The translations under genes and the position numbers were made by a program. From the NCBI GenBank assembly GCA_023212645.1, contig JALBYC010000004.1, positions 744,001 through 808,000 on the forward strand: 64,000 nt of DNA, in the 5' to 3' direction. This document shows, one piece after another, positions 8,888-19,847 of the stretch (position 1 is its first letter; the number at the start of each line of letters is the position of its first letter). Source of the stretch: Farysia itapuensis. Its lineage: Eukaryota; Basidiomycota; Ustilaginomycetes; Ustilaginales; Ustilaginaceae. The notes under the pieces are model-generated. The model ran no database searches. It saw only the letters and a list, made by a program, of their open reading frames with translations, and was not told the origin of the DNA.

Positions 8888-11266
8888 ATGCAGTCTACAG
8901 CGTATCCAGATTCGAGGACGCGCGCAAAGGTGCGTGTTGAGCCTCTGCCCTCGCCCTCACGCTCTCGGCACACGCTCTCGTCCACGGCGACAGCTTCGTC
9001 AAGCTCGATGCTTGGCTTTCCCATTCCAACAGATCTGCTTCTCGCACTCTTGCTCAACAAGACCCTCCTCGCATCCGCAGCGTTGCTCGTACGTGCATGG
9101 CTTGGCAGTCCCAGCGAAGGCGCTGGTTTCGCATCGCTGAGTGGCACCACCTCGTGGGCAACGGCTACTGTTTCGCTCAGCATCGCAGCAGTGCTTCAGC
9201 TGCTCTGGTTTCGCGCTTGGGAATGGCTGCCAGCCGTACAACGCGTCGACAAGAAACGTCTCGTCTTCCTCGCAGCGCTTCTCTTTGCACAGTTGCTCGT
9301 CTGGCTAATGGCCCTCCGCAAAGTTGATGCTGTCAACGTCATCCTTTTTACCCAGTATTGCGAGATCTGGGCTGCGGATCTGGCCAAGAGTGTCCGTGGT
9401 CGCAGTTATGGTAGCTACGCCGTACTTCTTGCCCTTGCCGTCTCGTTCTTGGCCACCATCTCCGGCTCGGGCTCGGCTGTGTCGGCCAGCAGCGGCAGTT
9501 TTGCGGAAATGTATTCGGACGGCGATTTGCGGCGTGGCAGGCCGGCTGGACTGGCCTCCCCGTCGCGGTTGCAGGCTGCCTCTGCTGCAGCCGAGGTGGG
9601 TGTCAGTGTGTTTGGAACGCTGGCTGGACACGTATACCTGCTTGCCTATGCGCTGCTGACCATTGAAAAGGAGCGCGCACTGCTCAGCGCTAGTCGAGAC
9701 ACCGGCGGTCGACGCAAAGCAGTCATTGTGGCCACCATTGTCGCTTCTGGCTTTGCCCTCCCCACATCGCTCGGGCTACGCGTTCTGGGGTTCCCGACTC
9801 TACCACCGCTCATGTCGGTGGTTCCACGTTTCGCGTCTGTGGGTGGACATCTTCCAGCCTACCTGGCTGTGGCGTTTGGCATGCTCATTCTGGATCCACT
9901 GGTCAGCACGTCGATTGAGCCACATGCGTCCACCAAGCAGCGCGCTCAGCATGGCTGGCCTATCGCTGTCCTCGCCTGCTTCGGCATCGGTTTCGTCGGC
10001 TTTGGCTATCGACCGCTCCTGTCGCAGGTCGCGATCGCGATTCTTGTCGCGTACGGTCTGCGCACGATCCTCAAAACCTCTCCCGACCACGCATCGAGCC
10101 GCTTCTCCACATCTGACGACGACAACGACGGACTGCACAACGGTGGGGGCAAAGATAGGACCGGCGCCGATATGTCGTTTGTGCAGGACTTGGTCGTGTC
10201 GGCGCGCAATGCAGCATCTTCTGCCCAACGCACGGTGAAAATCATCCTGGCGTCGCCCGACTCGCGCAAGATCTTCCAGTTTCTCGTGCTCAACCTGGCC
10301 TTTATGGGCGTACAGCTGGTATGGGGCGTCTGGACCAACTCGTTGGGTCTGATTAGCGACGCGATCCATATGTTCTTCGACTGTGCGGCGATTGGAATGG
10401 GTCTCTTCGCCAGTGTCATGGCTCAGTGGCCTACCGATGCTACTTTCACCCATGGATATGGCCGCGTCGAGACACTGTCGGGCTTTGCCAATGGCGTGTT
10501 TCTCATCTTGATCTCGGTGTTTATCGTCTTTGAGGCGGTACAGCGGATCATTGAGCCGCCCATTATGCACAACACGACCCAGTTGCTGGTCGTAAGCGCC
10601 ATGGGGCTTGGTGTCAATTTGTTTGGCATGTGGGCGACGGGTGGACATCATCACCACGGCCACTCGCACTCCCACGACCACGATCACGATCACGGGCATG
10701 GGCACAGTCACAACATGATGGGCGTCTACCTCCACGTCATGGCCGACACGCTCGGCTCCGTCGGCGTCATCATCTCGACGCTGCTCATCAACCAGTTTGG
10801 ATGGACAGGGTTCGACCCGATCGCGTCGCTGTTTATCGCGTTCATGATTGTCGGGTCGGTGATCCCACTGGTGATGGAGAGCGGCCGGATTCTGTGTCTC
10901 GACATTGGTCAGCAGCGGGAGATGTCTGTGGTTGACGCTCTGTCTGCGCTGACGACGACGGTTCCGACGGTGGTTGCATACTCGAGTCCGCGCTTCTGGC
11001 CCAAAGACGCGGAAACCTTGGTCGGCGTGCTGCGTGTACACATCGTCCCAGACGGCGCCTACACACCCGAATCGGTCGCGACCCAGGTCGAGCTATTCCT
11101 CAAATCACGCATCGCCGGGCTGGAAAGCGTCGCCGTCCAGCTCGACGCACTTTCCTCTGACCCTGCTGCACACAACAGCACACCCATGTCAGCTACACCC
11201 TCCCACTCGAGCACCAACACACATAGTCCAGCAGCCCATCTCTCACCTACCGCACACAGACATTGA
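8888..11266 (+). CDS. MSC2: Msc2/ZnT5-type zinc transporter (cation diffusion facilitator)
   Basis: A 792-residue frame. The N-terminal ~400 residues contain many hydrophobic segments, as in Msc2 and ZnT5, and the C-terminal third is a CDF domain. Both zinc-binding HxxxD motifs are seen: HMFFD in the second CDF helix and HVMAD in the fifth. A histidine-rich cytosolic loop (alternating His with Gly/Ser/Asp) spans about residues 587-610. In yeast Msc2 works as a heterodimer with Zrg17 to load zinc into the ER and early secretory pathway; the same role is inferred here. The tail after residue ~765 is a Ser/Thr/His-rich low-complexity stretch. The start at 8888 is the first ATG of the frame; 8885-9010 is weakly conserved and a later start (residue 40, MLGFPIP) is possible. 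Confidence 0.92.
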   Translation: MQSTAYPDSRTRAKVRVEPLPSPSRSRHTLSSTATASSSSMLGFPIPTDLLLALLLNKTLLASAALLVRAWLGSPSEGAGFASLSGTTSWATATVSLSIAAVLQLLWFRAWEWLPAVQRVDKKRLVFLAALLFAQLLVWLMALRKVDAVNVILFTQYCEIWAADLAKSVRGRSYGSYAVLLALAVSFLATISGSGSAVSASSGSFAEMYSDGDLRRGRPAGLASPSRLQAASAAAEVGVSVFGTLAGHVYLLAYALLTIEKERALLSASRDTGGRRKAVIVATIVASGFALPTSLGLRVLGFPTLPPLMSVVPRFASVGGHLPAYLAVAFGMLILDPLVSTSIEPHASTKQRAQHGWPIAVLACFGIGFVGFGYRPLLSQVAIAILVAYGLRTILKTSPDHASSRFSTSDDDNDGLHNGGGKDRTGADMSFVQDLVVSARNAASSAQRTVKIILASPDSRKIFQFLVLNLAFMGVQLVWGVWTNSLGLISDAIHMFFDCAAIGMGLFASVMAQWPTDATFTHGYGRVETLSGFANGVFLILISVFIVFEAVQRIIEPPIMHNTTQLLVVSAMGLGVNLFGMWATGGHHHHGHSHSHDHDHDHGHGHSHNMMGVYLHVMADTLGSVGVIISTLLINQFGWTGFDPIASLFIAFMIVGSVIPLVMESGRILCLDIGQQREMSVVDALSALTTTVPTVVAYSSPRFWPKDAETLVGVLRVHIVPDGAYTPESVATQVELFLKSRIAGLESVAVQLDALSSDPAAHNSTPMSATPSHSSTNTHSPAAHLSPTAHRH

Positions 11267-11418
11267 AGTGTTTGGGGACGAAAGCGTACGGGTGGAAATC
11301 GGGCAGAGATGCGATCGGGGGGGGAAGCGGTGAGAGAGAGAGAGATAGATCACGTGCGTGGCTGAGAAGAATCAAAAAAAGCGACATCGCACGCTGTGGG
11401 GCCTTTGCTATCAAATAC

Positions 11419-12432
11419 ATGGCCATCATGTTGCACGCAGCAGTTGGGCTGAAAAGGGCGGCACCCAAAGCAGCACGAGCACTGTCAACATCAGTATCTG
11501 CGCTGCAAGCTTCGTCGCCGTCTTCTTCCTCCCGTGGGTCGTTGTCGTCGTCTCGTGGCGATCGATCGAGTGTAAACTCACAACAGCCGAGTCAGTCACG
11601 GTCGAATGGATCACCACGAAAAGGTCAGAGCGGCAGAGCGGGAGGAGGAGGGCAGCAGCAGCATAATACGGGCGTGCGCAGAACGCGGACCGCTTCGATC
11701 CTCTCGCGTCCGTCCGTGCAGGATTCGGTGTCGATGCCGTCCCGCGAGTCTGCACGAATCGTGCCCATCCAAACCGACTGGAACAACCCACGCTACGCTC
11801 GACCCAGCGTAGAGCGGAAATTGGCAGTACCTCCGAGCGGCATCGTGTACGACACGGATGCGGCAGCTTCAGATGTTCGAGTTCGAACCGACGGCGCAGC
11901 CCGTGCCAACGCTATTAACAATGCTCCTGCAAAAGCGGCTGGCAAGGGTAAGGCAGCAGCGGCGGCGGCGGCTAAAGCGGGCAGTTCAGCCAAAGTGGCT
12001 GCAGTAGAACCACAGGCCAAGGCGGAAACCAAGGGCGCAGTGAATCGCGTTCAGCGTCTGCCGGAACACAAGGATGCAGTACGTGCCCTGTTCCGCCAGT
12101 TCCCCCACCGCACCCCTGCGACTTCCGCCAAAAAAGCGGCTTCCACCCAACAAGACGGCGAGGACGAGTCACAGTTGCCACTGCATCAAGAGGTCAAACA
12201 AGCCCGTCGCATCGCGCAGAGCGAGAAATTGGCCGGCAACTACTCGCGCTACAACCCAGAGACCCTCCTTTCCTCGGTGCAGAAGTCACACGCCGCCTCC
12301 GTGAACCAGCACCGCCGTGTCATCGAAACGGCCGTACAGGCAGTCTCCCAGAACAAAATGCTTGCTCCAGAAAGCAAGTCGTTCCTCGTCAACAATATCG
12401 CCTCGCGTCTCACGCCCCACCAGCAGCAGTAA
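11419..12432 (+). CDS. Unknown protein with mitochondrial-type N-terminus
   Basis: I do not recognise this 337-residue protein. The frame runs open further upstream but has no ATG before 11419. The N-terminus (MAIMLHAAVGLKRAAPKAAR, then ALSTSVSALQ) is basic, Ala/Ser-rich and free of acids, which suggests a mitochondrial targeting sequence. Residues ~35-90 are Ser/Arg/Gly/Gln low complexity, residues ~165-210 are Ala/Lys-rich. The last ~110 residues look folded: DAVRALFRQFPHRTP, then a helical stretch (EVKQARRIAQSEKLAGNYSRYNPE is visible around residue 265) and a helix ending NNIASRLTPHQQQ. It converges on the AP endonuclease gene with 141 bp between the stops. Confidence 0.7.
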   Translation: MAIMLHAAVGLKRAAPKAARALSTSVSALQASSPSSSSRGSLSSSRGDRSSVNSQQPSQSRSNGSPRKGQSGRAGGGGQQQHNTGVRRTRTASILSRPSVQDSVSMPSRESARIVPIQTDWNNPRYARPSVERKLAVPPSGIVYDTDAAASDVRVRTDGAARANAINNAPAKAAGKGKAAAAAAAKAGSSAKVAAVEPQAKAETKGAVNRVQRLPEHKDAVRALFRQFPHRTPATSAKKAASTQQDGEDESQLPLHQEVKQARRIAQSEKLAGNYSRYNPETLLSSVQKSHAASVNQHRRVIETAVQAVSQNKMLAPESKSFLVNNIASRLTPHQQQ

Positions 12433-12573
12433 AGCACTCTCGATACTCCATTTTTTTGCCCAGTGCTGCGATGGTGCGCTATAAAGGTCCTTGAATGTCG
12501 CACATCTGTTGGGGGAAGGAGGAGGGAAGCAGTGGGTTAGGACGCGTTGGCCCGGAGAGGCGACCTGGGGGAT

Positions 12574-14138
12574 TTAACGTACGATGGGGACATGGTCACT
12601 CGCGCCATAGCAGTCGTGTCGAATCTCACACTGTCTCACCTTGGACACAATCCGATCCGACACCTGTGTGTGTGTGTTTTTTCAGTATACAGCGCGGTCT
12701 GAGGACGGCGCACGGGGTGGGGACTTACGATGAACGAATCAAGACGCCATCCAATCCCTTTGGAGCGACAAAAGCCTCTCCATCCATAAAACGCTACGTT
12801 TTCCCCACCCCATAGCGACGATGTCAGTACAAACTTGGCGATGCTTTGCGGGAAGGGGGGGCTAAGCGTGTGAGAGCTTTAACTCACTGTAGTGTCCGAC
12901 GGCGGTAGGGTGTAGGTGTCTCCAGACGTCGACGAGCGAGGTGTTGGCAAGGAGACGCGTGTGGTCATCACACTCCTGCGCCGTGTATCCGGGTGACTTG
13001 TTCCATTTCTTGGAAGCAGCGCTGAGATCGCGCTCGTCGAGCACGACGTTGAGGTCGCCACACCAAATCACGGGCTTTACCGCGTCCAGTGCAGCCAAGT
13101 GGGCTGCAAACGCCACATTCCACGCAACCTTGGTCTCCATCGACTTTAGTAGGAAAAAATAAGTGTCAGCTAGCGGCGGCGTGGAGCGCGGGATGTGGCT
13201 TCCGTATCAGGCCCTCCCATGTGTGCGTCTGATGGGAGAGATTATGAGGAAAGCAAACGTTGATCTGTGGACCCCAATCACGACGCAATACGTCGTGGTC
13301 GCAATGCAACTGCCTTGCCCCCGTATGGGAGAAAAAAGCGGAGGAGGAGTGCATGCAGAGGCGTCCGGTGTGTTGGCGTGCAATGTACGTACCTTGAGTC
13401 CCTCTCCCGCGTTGACTGCGTATGTGCCTACGAGAAAAGAGTTGTCAAACTCGAGCGTGACTGCCTCACACCCTCGTGGTCAGTACCTCGCACTAGCCCT
13501 TTCTCTTCTCCCCCAAGGATATAGCACGCACCGATTCGTCCCTTTGTGTCCTGGTCTGTGAGTGCTGGCAGGCCGTAGGTGGCCTTGACCGGCTGGATTT
13601 TGCTGAGGATGGCGAGCCCTGCGTAGCCTTTGGTCTTGCCGATCCCCCAGTATTGGTGCGGGTAGAGCTTGCTCAGCGCTGCGTGCATCGGCACAGCGTT
13701 GACTTTCGTCTCGGATAGCACCACCACGTCGGCGTCTTCAGCTGCAATGTACCGCATCATGCCTTTTGGCTCGGCTGACTTGAGCGAGGTAATGTTCCAC
13801 GCCGCAATTCTCACCTCGTCGGCCGACGCTGGGCGGGCTAGCGACAGCACGCCCGGCATCTCGGTGTTTTTGGGCAGACTCTCATCGGCCAGCGTGTCTG
13901 GATTGCGTGGTGCGCTGGGCGAGTCTGAGTTGGCGACCGCTTTCTTGCGCTTCACCGGAGGAGGAGGGGGTGAAGCTGTCTTTGCCACTTCTTCCGCCGC
14001 CGGCACACTGCTGTCGCCTTTGATTCGTTGACGCTTTACAGCCGTCTCTCCCGCAGAGACTGTCGATGCTTTCCTCCTTGGCGGCATGCTTCGCAACAGT
14101 CGTCGCACAACAGGCCGTACCAGTGTACGTATGGTCAT
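12574..14138 (-). CDS. AP endonuclease, exonuclease III family (five exons)
   Basis: Exons read from the start are 14138-13532, 13460-13393, 13143-12888, 12793-12729 and 12663-12574, all with GT..AG introns and consistent phase, giving 361 residues. Every active-site block of the ExoIII/APE1 family can be read: AAWNITSLKS (Asn), LSETKV (Glu, metal), GTYAVNAG (Tyr and Asn), CGDLNVV (Asp/Asn), GWRLDSF (Asp) and GASDHVPI (Asp-His). The enzyme cleaves DNA 5' to abasic sites in base-excision repair. The first ~125 residues are Lys/Pro/Ser-rich and basic, with NLS-like KRQR and PVKRKK; MTIRTLVRPVVRRLLR at the very start could also act as a mitochondrial signal, and MPPRRK (ATG at 14087) is an alternative start. 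It lacks the long C-terminal extension typical of Apn2, so it is closer in layout to APE1. It is divergent from BUB1. Confidence 0.9.
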
Positions 14139-14290
14139 CGCCGAGAAGAAGGCAGATTCACCACTCTAACATGCTATGTGGAGAAACGCGCGGTGTGGTG
14201 ACACGTGACCTGAGTACGCGTGTTATTTTTGGGGGCGGAAGAAACAAACAACTCACACTCACACTTTCCCTGCTACGACCAACCAACGCA

Positions 14291-17200
14291 ATGGCTTCAT
14301 CATCATCGTCGTCTGCTATGCGTCCACCAGCCGTGACACCGCGCAAGCCGGTGACGGAATCGGCTGGGTATGGACCAACACCACACAAGACGCCATTGCG
14401 CACACCAGGTGGATCCAATAAGCTCGAACAGACCTCGTCCACGCCCATCATTGACTTCCATGCCATCGAGTCGCAGAAGGAGAACGTGCAGCCGCTCGCC
14501 AAAGGTCGCTCAGCCCACGCACTCAGCACTACACTCACCATGCAGCACAAACATCGCCAGGCGCTGCTGGCGACGCAACGCGCACAGATGGAGGCCAGCG
14601 TCACATCCACCGACAACATCGAGGCCGACGACCCACTGGACGCATGGACAAAGTACGTCAAGTGGTGCATCGATAACTACCCCTCCGGACAGACACACGA
14701 GAGTGGACTCATCCCTCTGCTCGAGCGCGCTACACGCCAGTTCAAGGACTCGGAACAGTACACGAGTGATCCGAGGTACTTGCGACTCTGGATCCTGTAC
14801 GCGCGCAATGTCGAATGCGCGCGCGACGTGTACAACTTCCTCCTAGCCAACGAGATCGGGACCAAGCTGGCAAGCCTGTACGAGGAGCTTGCTGTGGTGC
14901 TCGAGGGACAGCGACTGTACGAGGAGGCAGATGCCATGTACAAACTCGGCATCGCTCGACGTGCCAACCCGCTGGACCGGATCAAACGCAGATACGAGGA
15001 GTACAAGACCCGCATCATTGTCGGCCAACATGCAACCAGCACTGCTGCTGCTGCCGCTGCACCCGTTGGTGGGTACGCCGAGTCGCTCCAAGCAGCAATG
15101 CGGAGTGCGGGGAGGAGCATGCTCGGCCACAAGGACACGGATGGGAGCCGTGTCGGTGGTCCAGCACGCAGTCAGGCAGCCAACGTCCTCCGCGGTGCCG
15201 GAATCACCATCCCCGCCATCGGCACCACCGGCGCCACGCCGAGTAACAATGGGCGCAAACTCAATGTGTTTCACGACGAAGACGACCAACAAGCCCCCCC
15301 GCTGCGCCTCGTAACCGCCGCCGCTGCTGCTGCTGCTTCCACGCCAGGTTGGGACGATATCGGCACCGTAGCCTCGCGCAACCAGGAGAACACCACCACC
15401 ACCCCGGCCACTGCACAGCCTAAAGCGGCGTTCAAGATCGGCACGCCCGGTGGTGTGGCGAAGAAATCGCGGTCGGGTCTAGCCGTCTTCCGCGACTCTG
15501 ACGACGATGATGACGATGAGGAGGAGGAGGAAGGTGATGGAGCGGCGCGCGGCGGGTTGGGTCGCAAACCACAGTCAAGCACCGAAACCGACCTGCTGAA
15601 GAAGAACCCGTTTGCATACTGGGGCACGGGGGCGAAACTTGTTCCTGACGCTGGCGATCTGGTTGCCAAACCGGCGGTCGGACCACGGACCAAAGTGACG
15701 GTTTCACGGTCATCCAGTGCACCCACCACGGCGACGTCAACGAGCAACACTACAGCAGGGACGAGGAAGGAGAAGCATGCAGCACCCGTCCGCCTCCTCT
15801 ACCCTTCTTCTTTCCACACACCCGCCCAGAAAGCGCACTACAAGCAGCGCGGGTGGCACAACGAGCTGATTCTCGAACAACTCACCGCCCAGCACAAAGG
15901 GTTCAGCCCAGCGCACGAGGGGTGGGAGCAAACCACTGCAGTGGCGAGCGACCCATGGGCGTACCTCGACGAATTCATCGGTCGATGGCTTCCCGAACCT
16001 AGCCCAACGCCAACAAAGGTGGTTGTGGATCAGACGGCAACAACGGGGATGTTCCCCTCGCGTGACGTGTACGACCCAGACGACTCGGTAGCCAACGCCA
16101 TGGCCCTCAACCTACGTCCCAACCCCAAGAAGAAGAAAGCGGCGAAAAAGGCCGGTGAACACACCGCCCGAACCATGAGCCCGACACTCATCACAAAAGC
16201 GACACTGCTGGAAGTGGAAAACATGTTCAACGGCGATTCCGACGACAGCGAAAGCAGCAGCAGTAGTGAGGACGATGATGATGTTGAGGGGGAGGATTTG
16301 GTGCCGCCTCTGCAGAGTGTAGGTAGACCTGGACTACGTATGCTGGGTAGTGCGGCAGATGTACCGCCCACACCGACGCCGTTGTCTCGCAATACGCTTG
16401 GACGACAGACGGACGAGAATGCGGGTGTGGGGCGAACGCCCTCCCGCCCACCGAGCGGATCCGGACTAGGTGGTGCAACACACCTTCGCACCCCGCTTGG
16501 CAACAAACCAGCCCCACAGTCCTCCGCCGCCGCTGCTGCTGCTGCTAATGTCTTTCGCGATTCAGACGACGACAACGACGACGAAGATGATGATGATGGG
16601 GGTGACCGAGATGTGCGTGCTTCAGAGCCAGTATCGCTGCAGCCAGCTGTGGGGCATGGCGTGATGGCGACCCCCATGCCGTCGCGTCAATCCGCCGCTC
16701 GACGCTGGATCGAACCTCTGGCCGAAGGCGAAGAGGAGGAGGAAGAAGAGGACGACGATCTCGGCGCTCACCCCAACGAGCACGGCCAAGAAGAGTACAA
16801 CGATCCCCTCTTCCGACCCCAATTTCAGCCACTTACGCCAATCACGGAAGCAACGTACGAATACACGCGCTATACCAACACACGCACGCCCGGTACAGCG
16901 AGCAAGATGCAGATCTGGCGCCCCACCGACGAGGCTAGACCAGCGGTTGCGCCAACGACGACGACGACGACGACGCTGCCTGTGTCGGAAGATTCAGTGG
17001 CGTCCGACGAACGGTCTTTCGCCTCGACGTCCGGGGGAGAGAACGGCAACCGATCTGAAGGATGGACTGACGCGAACAAAGCGTCGTTTGAACTGACGAA
17101 AGGCCTGACGATCGCACAGGCGGTCAACACGTCTACAGACGGACTCGGCTTCGAACGCTCACTCCTGATGGAGAACGGCAGCGGCGATGCTGATGAGGTT

Positions 17201-18291
17201 GTAGTGATTCCAAATCCGTGCTCGCCGGTGGATGCCGATGTGCTGCGCATGCTCCTCGCCCGTCTGCCGCATCCACTCGAGTCTCTGCCCCACTACACGG
17301 ATTTGTCCAGCGTGCCGGCGGGTGGGAAGCTGTGTGAGCTGCAGAAGCGCTGCAAGTCGGGTCTGGCGGCAAACCAGGTGACGCGCAAGAGCATGGGCGG
17401 CACCGTCTTCCATGGCACAGGCATGCTCACCACCCCCTTCACACTAGACCTCGGTGGCGACGCGTTTGAAGTTCGCGGCAAGTTGGGCGAGGGCGGTTAT
17501 GGTGCTGTGTTCCTGGCGTACGATGTCGAATCCGCCGCAACGACGGCGCCGCAGGAGGAGGACGAGGAGGAGGACGAGGACGATGGTCGCAAGATGGTTG
17601 CGCTCAAAGTCGAGTCGCCGCCGAATCGGTGGGAGCTGTACATTTTCGACCAGCTCAGTGCGCGGTTGGATGCCGAGGTGCGTCGATCGGTCATCTCGGC
17701 GCGCAAGTTCTATGCGTATGCCGACGAGAGTTTCCTGGTGCTCGACCTGGGGGAGAAGGGAACGCTGCTCGAGGTGGTGAACAATGCCGTGTCGGCAGGC
17801 GTTGGCATCGCCTCCATCGCCACTTCCAACAGCACCACCACCACCACCGCCGCCGCTACTAAGGCCGGCGGCGGTGGGGGGGTGGAGGAAGTGCTGGCCA
17901 TGTTTTTCGTCGCCGAGCTGGTGCGGATCGTGCTATCGCTGCATCGAGCCAATTTGATCCATGGTGATCTCAAGATTGACAACTGTCTGCTGCGTCTGGA
18001 CGATGTGGTGCCTGCGAGTACCTGGTCGAATATCTACTCGAGCACCGGCGAGCACGGCTGGGCAGCCAAGGGACTCTGTCTCATCGACTTTGGCCGCGCC
18101 ATCGATCTCAACCTGTACCCGGCGGGGCAGACCTTCGTGGCAGACTGGGAAACGGATCGACGCGACTGTCCTGCCATGCAACGCCACAGCGACGGCACTC
18201 CTGGTACATGGCGCTTTGAACCAGACTGGTTCGGCATCGCCTCCGTCGCCCACTGCCTCCTCTTTGGCAAATACATCGAACTCAAACCCCC

Positions 18292-18331
<40 letters not shown>

Positions 18332-18580
18332 CACAGGATCTCGTCACCCTTCAAGCGGTACTGGCAGACCGAGATTTGGACCAAGCTGTTCGACGTCTGT
18401 CTCAACCCACCACAGCAGCAGCAGCAGCCTGATGTAGACGCCACACTCGACGCGCTCGAATCGTGTCTGGGCGACATGCACGTCTGGCTGGAGAAGAACA
18501 GCAACAAGGGAGGCAAGAACCTCAAAGGTCTCCTGCGCAAGCTAGAGATCTGGACCATGAAGCAGCAGCAGCATCACTAG
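14291..18580 (+). CDS. BUB1: Bub1/MadBub spindle-checkpoint kinase with KEN box
   Basis: A 1429-residue intronless frame from ATG 14291 (MASSSSSSAM). Order: KEN box at residues 63-65; Mad3/Bub1 TPR-like domain at about 114-236 (DPLDAWTKYVKWC ... RLWILYARN ... KLGIARRANPLDR); a long acidic, Ser-rich disordered middle with poly-Ala and poly-Asp/Glu runs; kinase domain from about 1059 (GKLGEGGYG) to the end. The kinase has the Bub1-type ALKVESPPNRWELYI, HGDLKIDN (His1224) and DFG (Asp1266), so it looks catalytically competent. A 12-Gln run at residues 1335-1346 interrupts the C-lobe. Known family: Bub1 phosphorylates H2A at kinetochores, while KEN-bearing Mad3/BubR1 inhibits APC/C-Cdc20. One protein carrying both suggests an unduplicated MadBub. 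A clear GLEBS (Bub3-binding) motif was not identified by eye. Confidence 0.93.
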
Positions 18581-18663
18581 TCCATCATATACCATATTGA
18601 ATTCAATACTACTATTTTCTCTCCACTTTGGCGGGACCACAAATCGTGCAGCAGACCATCATC

Positions 18664-19773
18664 ATGTCGAATCAGTATTCTTACGGCGCTGGCGGTGGTG
18701 GAGGGTATGGTGCTCCGCCTCAGCAACAGTATGGCGCTCAGCAGTATGGTGCACCTCCTCCTCCTCAGCAGCAGCAGCAGCAGTATGGTGCACCTCCGCC
18801 CCAGCAGTATGGTGTACCTCCGCCCCAGCAGCAGTATGGCGCACCTCCTCCCCAGCAGCAGTACGGTGCACCTCCTGGTCAGTACGGCGCTGCTGGGCAA
18901 CAACAGCCGTATGGAAGTGGACCTGCGCGTCCGCAGACGTTCAACTCGAGCACGGGACCTCCGCCAGGCGCGGATCCTCAGCTCTGGCAGTGGTTCATTG
19001 CCGTGGACCGCGACAGATCGGGTCAGATCAACCCTCAGGAACTGTCGCAAGCGCTGGTCAACGGCGACTGGACTCCGTTTGACCTCGACACGGTCAAGAT
19101 GCTCATGTCGGTCTTTGACGTAGACCGAAGCGGACACATCAGCTTCAACGAGTTTGCCGGTCTGTGGAAGTACATCCAGTAAGTTGCACCACTGACAGAC
19201 AAAGGTCTCTTGGCCGCAGTGCTGATTATATGTGTGCGTTGTAGAGATTGGCAGGGAGTATTCAAGGTATGTCATGCGACCCCCGGTGTTGATTGCACAG
19301 AGGCTGACTCTGGGTTGTCGTGCAGCATTTTGACCAGGACAGGTCCGGCTCGATTGACCAGGGTGAGCTGGCCAATGCTCTGCAGAGCTTTGGCTACCGT
19401 CTTTCCCCGCAGCTGCTGCACAGTCTGGTGCAAAAGTATAGTGAGTAGACTTGCCCGGCCCCCTGGGTTGCGCTCTAGCAAGGCTGACTGAAGACAAAGA
19501 CCCCGCTGCTGTCTCCCAAGGTGGTATGCCCTCGACCGCTGCGCCCGCTGCGAACGGCATCACGTTTGACAGATTCGTCCGCGCCTGTGTCGTGGTAAAG
19601 ACGCTCACTGAATCCTTCCAACGACACGACACCGTAAGTGGCACACACACACACACCCTTCTCCCTCGCGCACAGATGTTTGACGCGGTGTGCCTTGTAC
19701 CGTGCAGAACCGCTCAGGATGGGTGCAGATCAACTACGACACCTTTATGCAGATGTGTCTCTCTGCGCCTTGA
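18664..19773 (+). CDS. Penta-EF-hand calcium-binding protein (peflin/ALG-2 type), five exons
   Basis: Exons 18664-19178, 19245-19266, 19326-19440, 19494-19633 and 19708-19773 give 285 residues. The fourth acceptor is ambiguous: the AG at 19499 is also in frame and removes two residues. Residues 1-95 are a Gly/Pro/Tyr/Gln repeat tail (YGAPPQQQ units), then five EF-hands: DRDRSGQINPQEL, DVDRSGHISFNEF, DQDRSGSIDQGEL, and two degenerate hands in the last 70 residues (GITFDRF, NRSGWVQINYDTF). This is the layout of peflin and ALG-2 (PDCD6), which dimerise through the fifth hand and link calcium to ER-exit and membrane-repair machinery. The start is the first ATG of the frame. The next gene begins only 74 bp downstream on the same strand. 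Confidence 0.9.
18697..18893 (+). repeat. In-frame minisatellite encoding YGAPPQQQ-like units
   Basis: Imperfect tandem units of roughly 24-36 bp (core CAGTATGGTGCACCTCC) repeat about eight times inside the first exon of the penta-EF-hand gene and encode its Tyr-Gly-Ala-Pro-Pro-Gln tail. Copy number is likely to vary between strains. Confidence 0.8.
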
Positions 19774-19847
19774 GTTCGTTAGTGCGCAAAATCGATTTTT
19801 TTCATATACTTTCCCTCTTTCCACCAGTCTGTGTGTGTGGGAGAGAG

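Noticed and set aside
11247..11468. Upstream extension of the frame at 11419 back to 11263
   Set aside because: The extension lacks an ATG and overlaps the MSC2 stop and an AG microsatellite; the ATG at 11419 gives a targeting-like N-terminus.
18293..18328. Poly-Gln run in BUB1 as a possible splice or frame artefact
   Set aside because: The frame stays open, and conserved kinase sequence continues on both sides in the same frame, so it is a genuine in-frame expansion.
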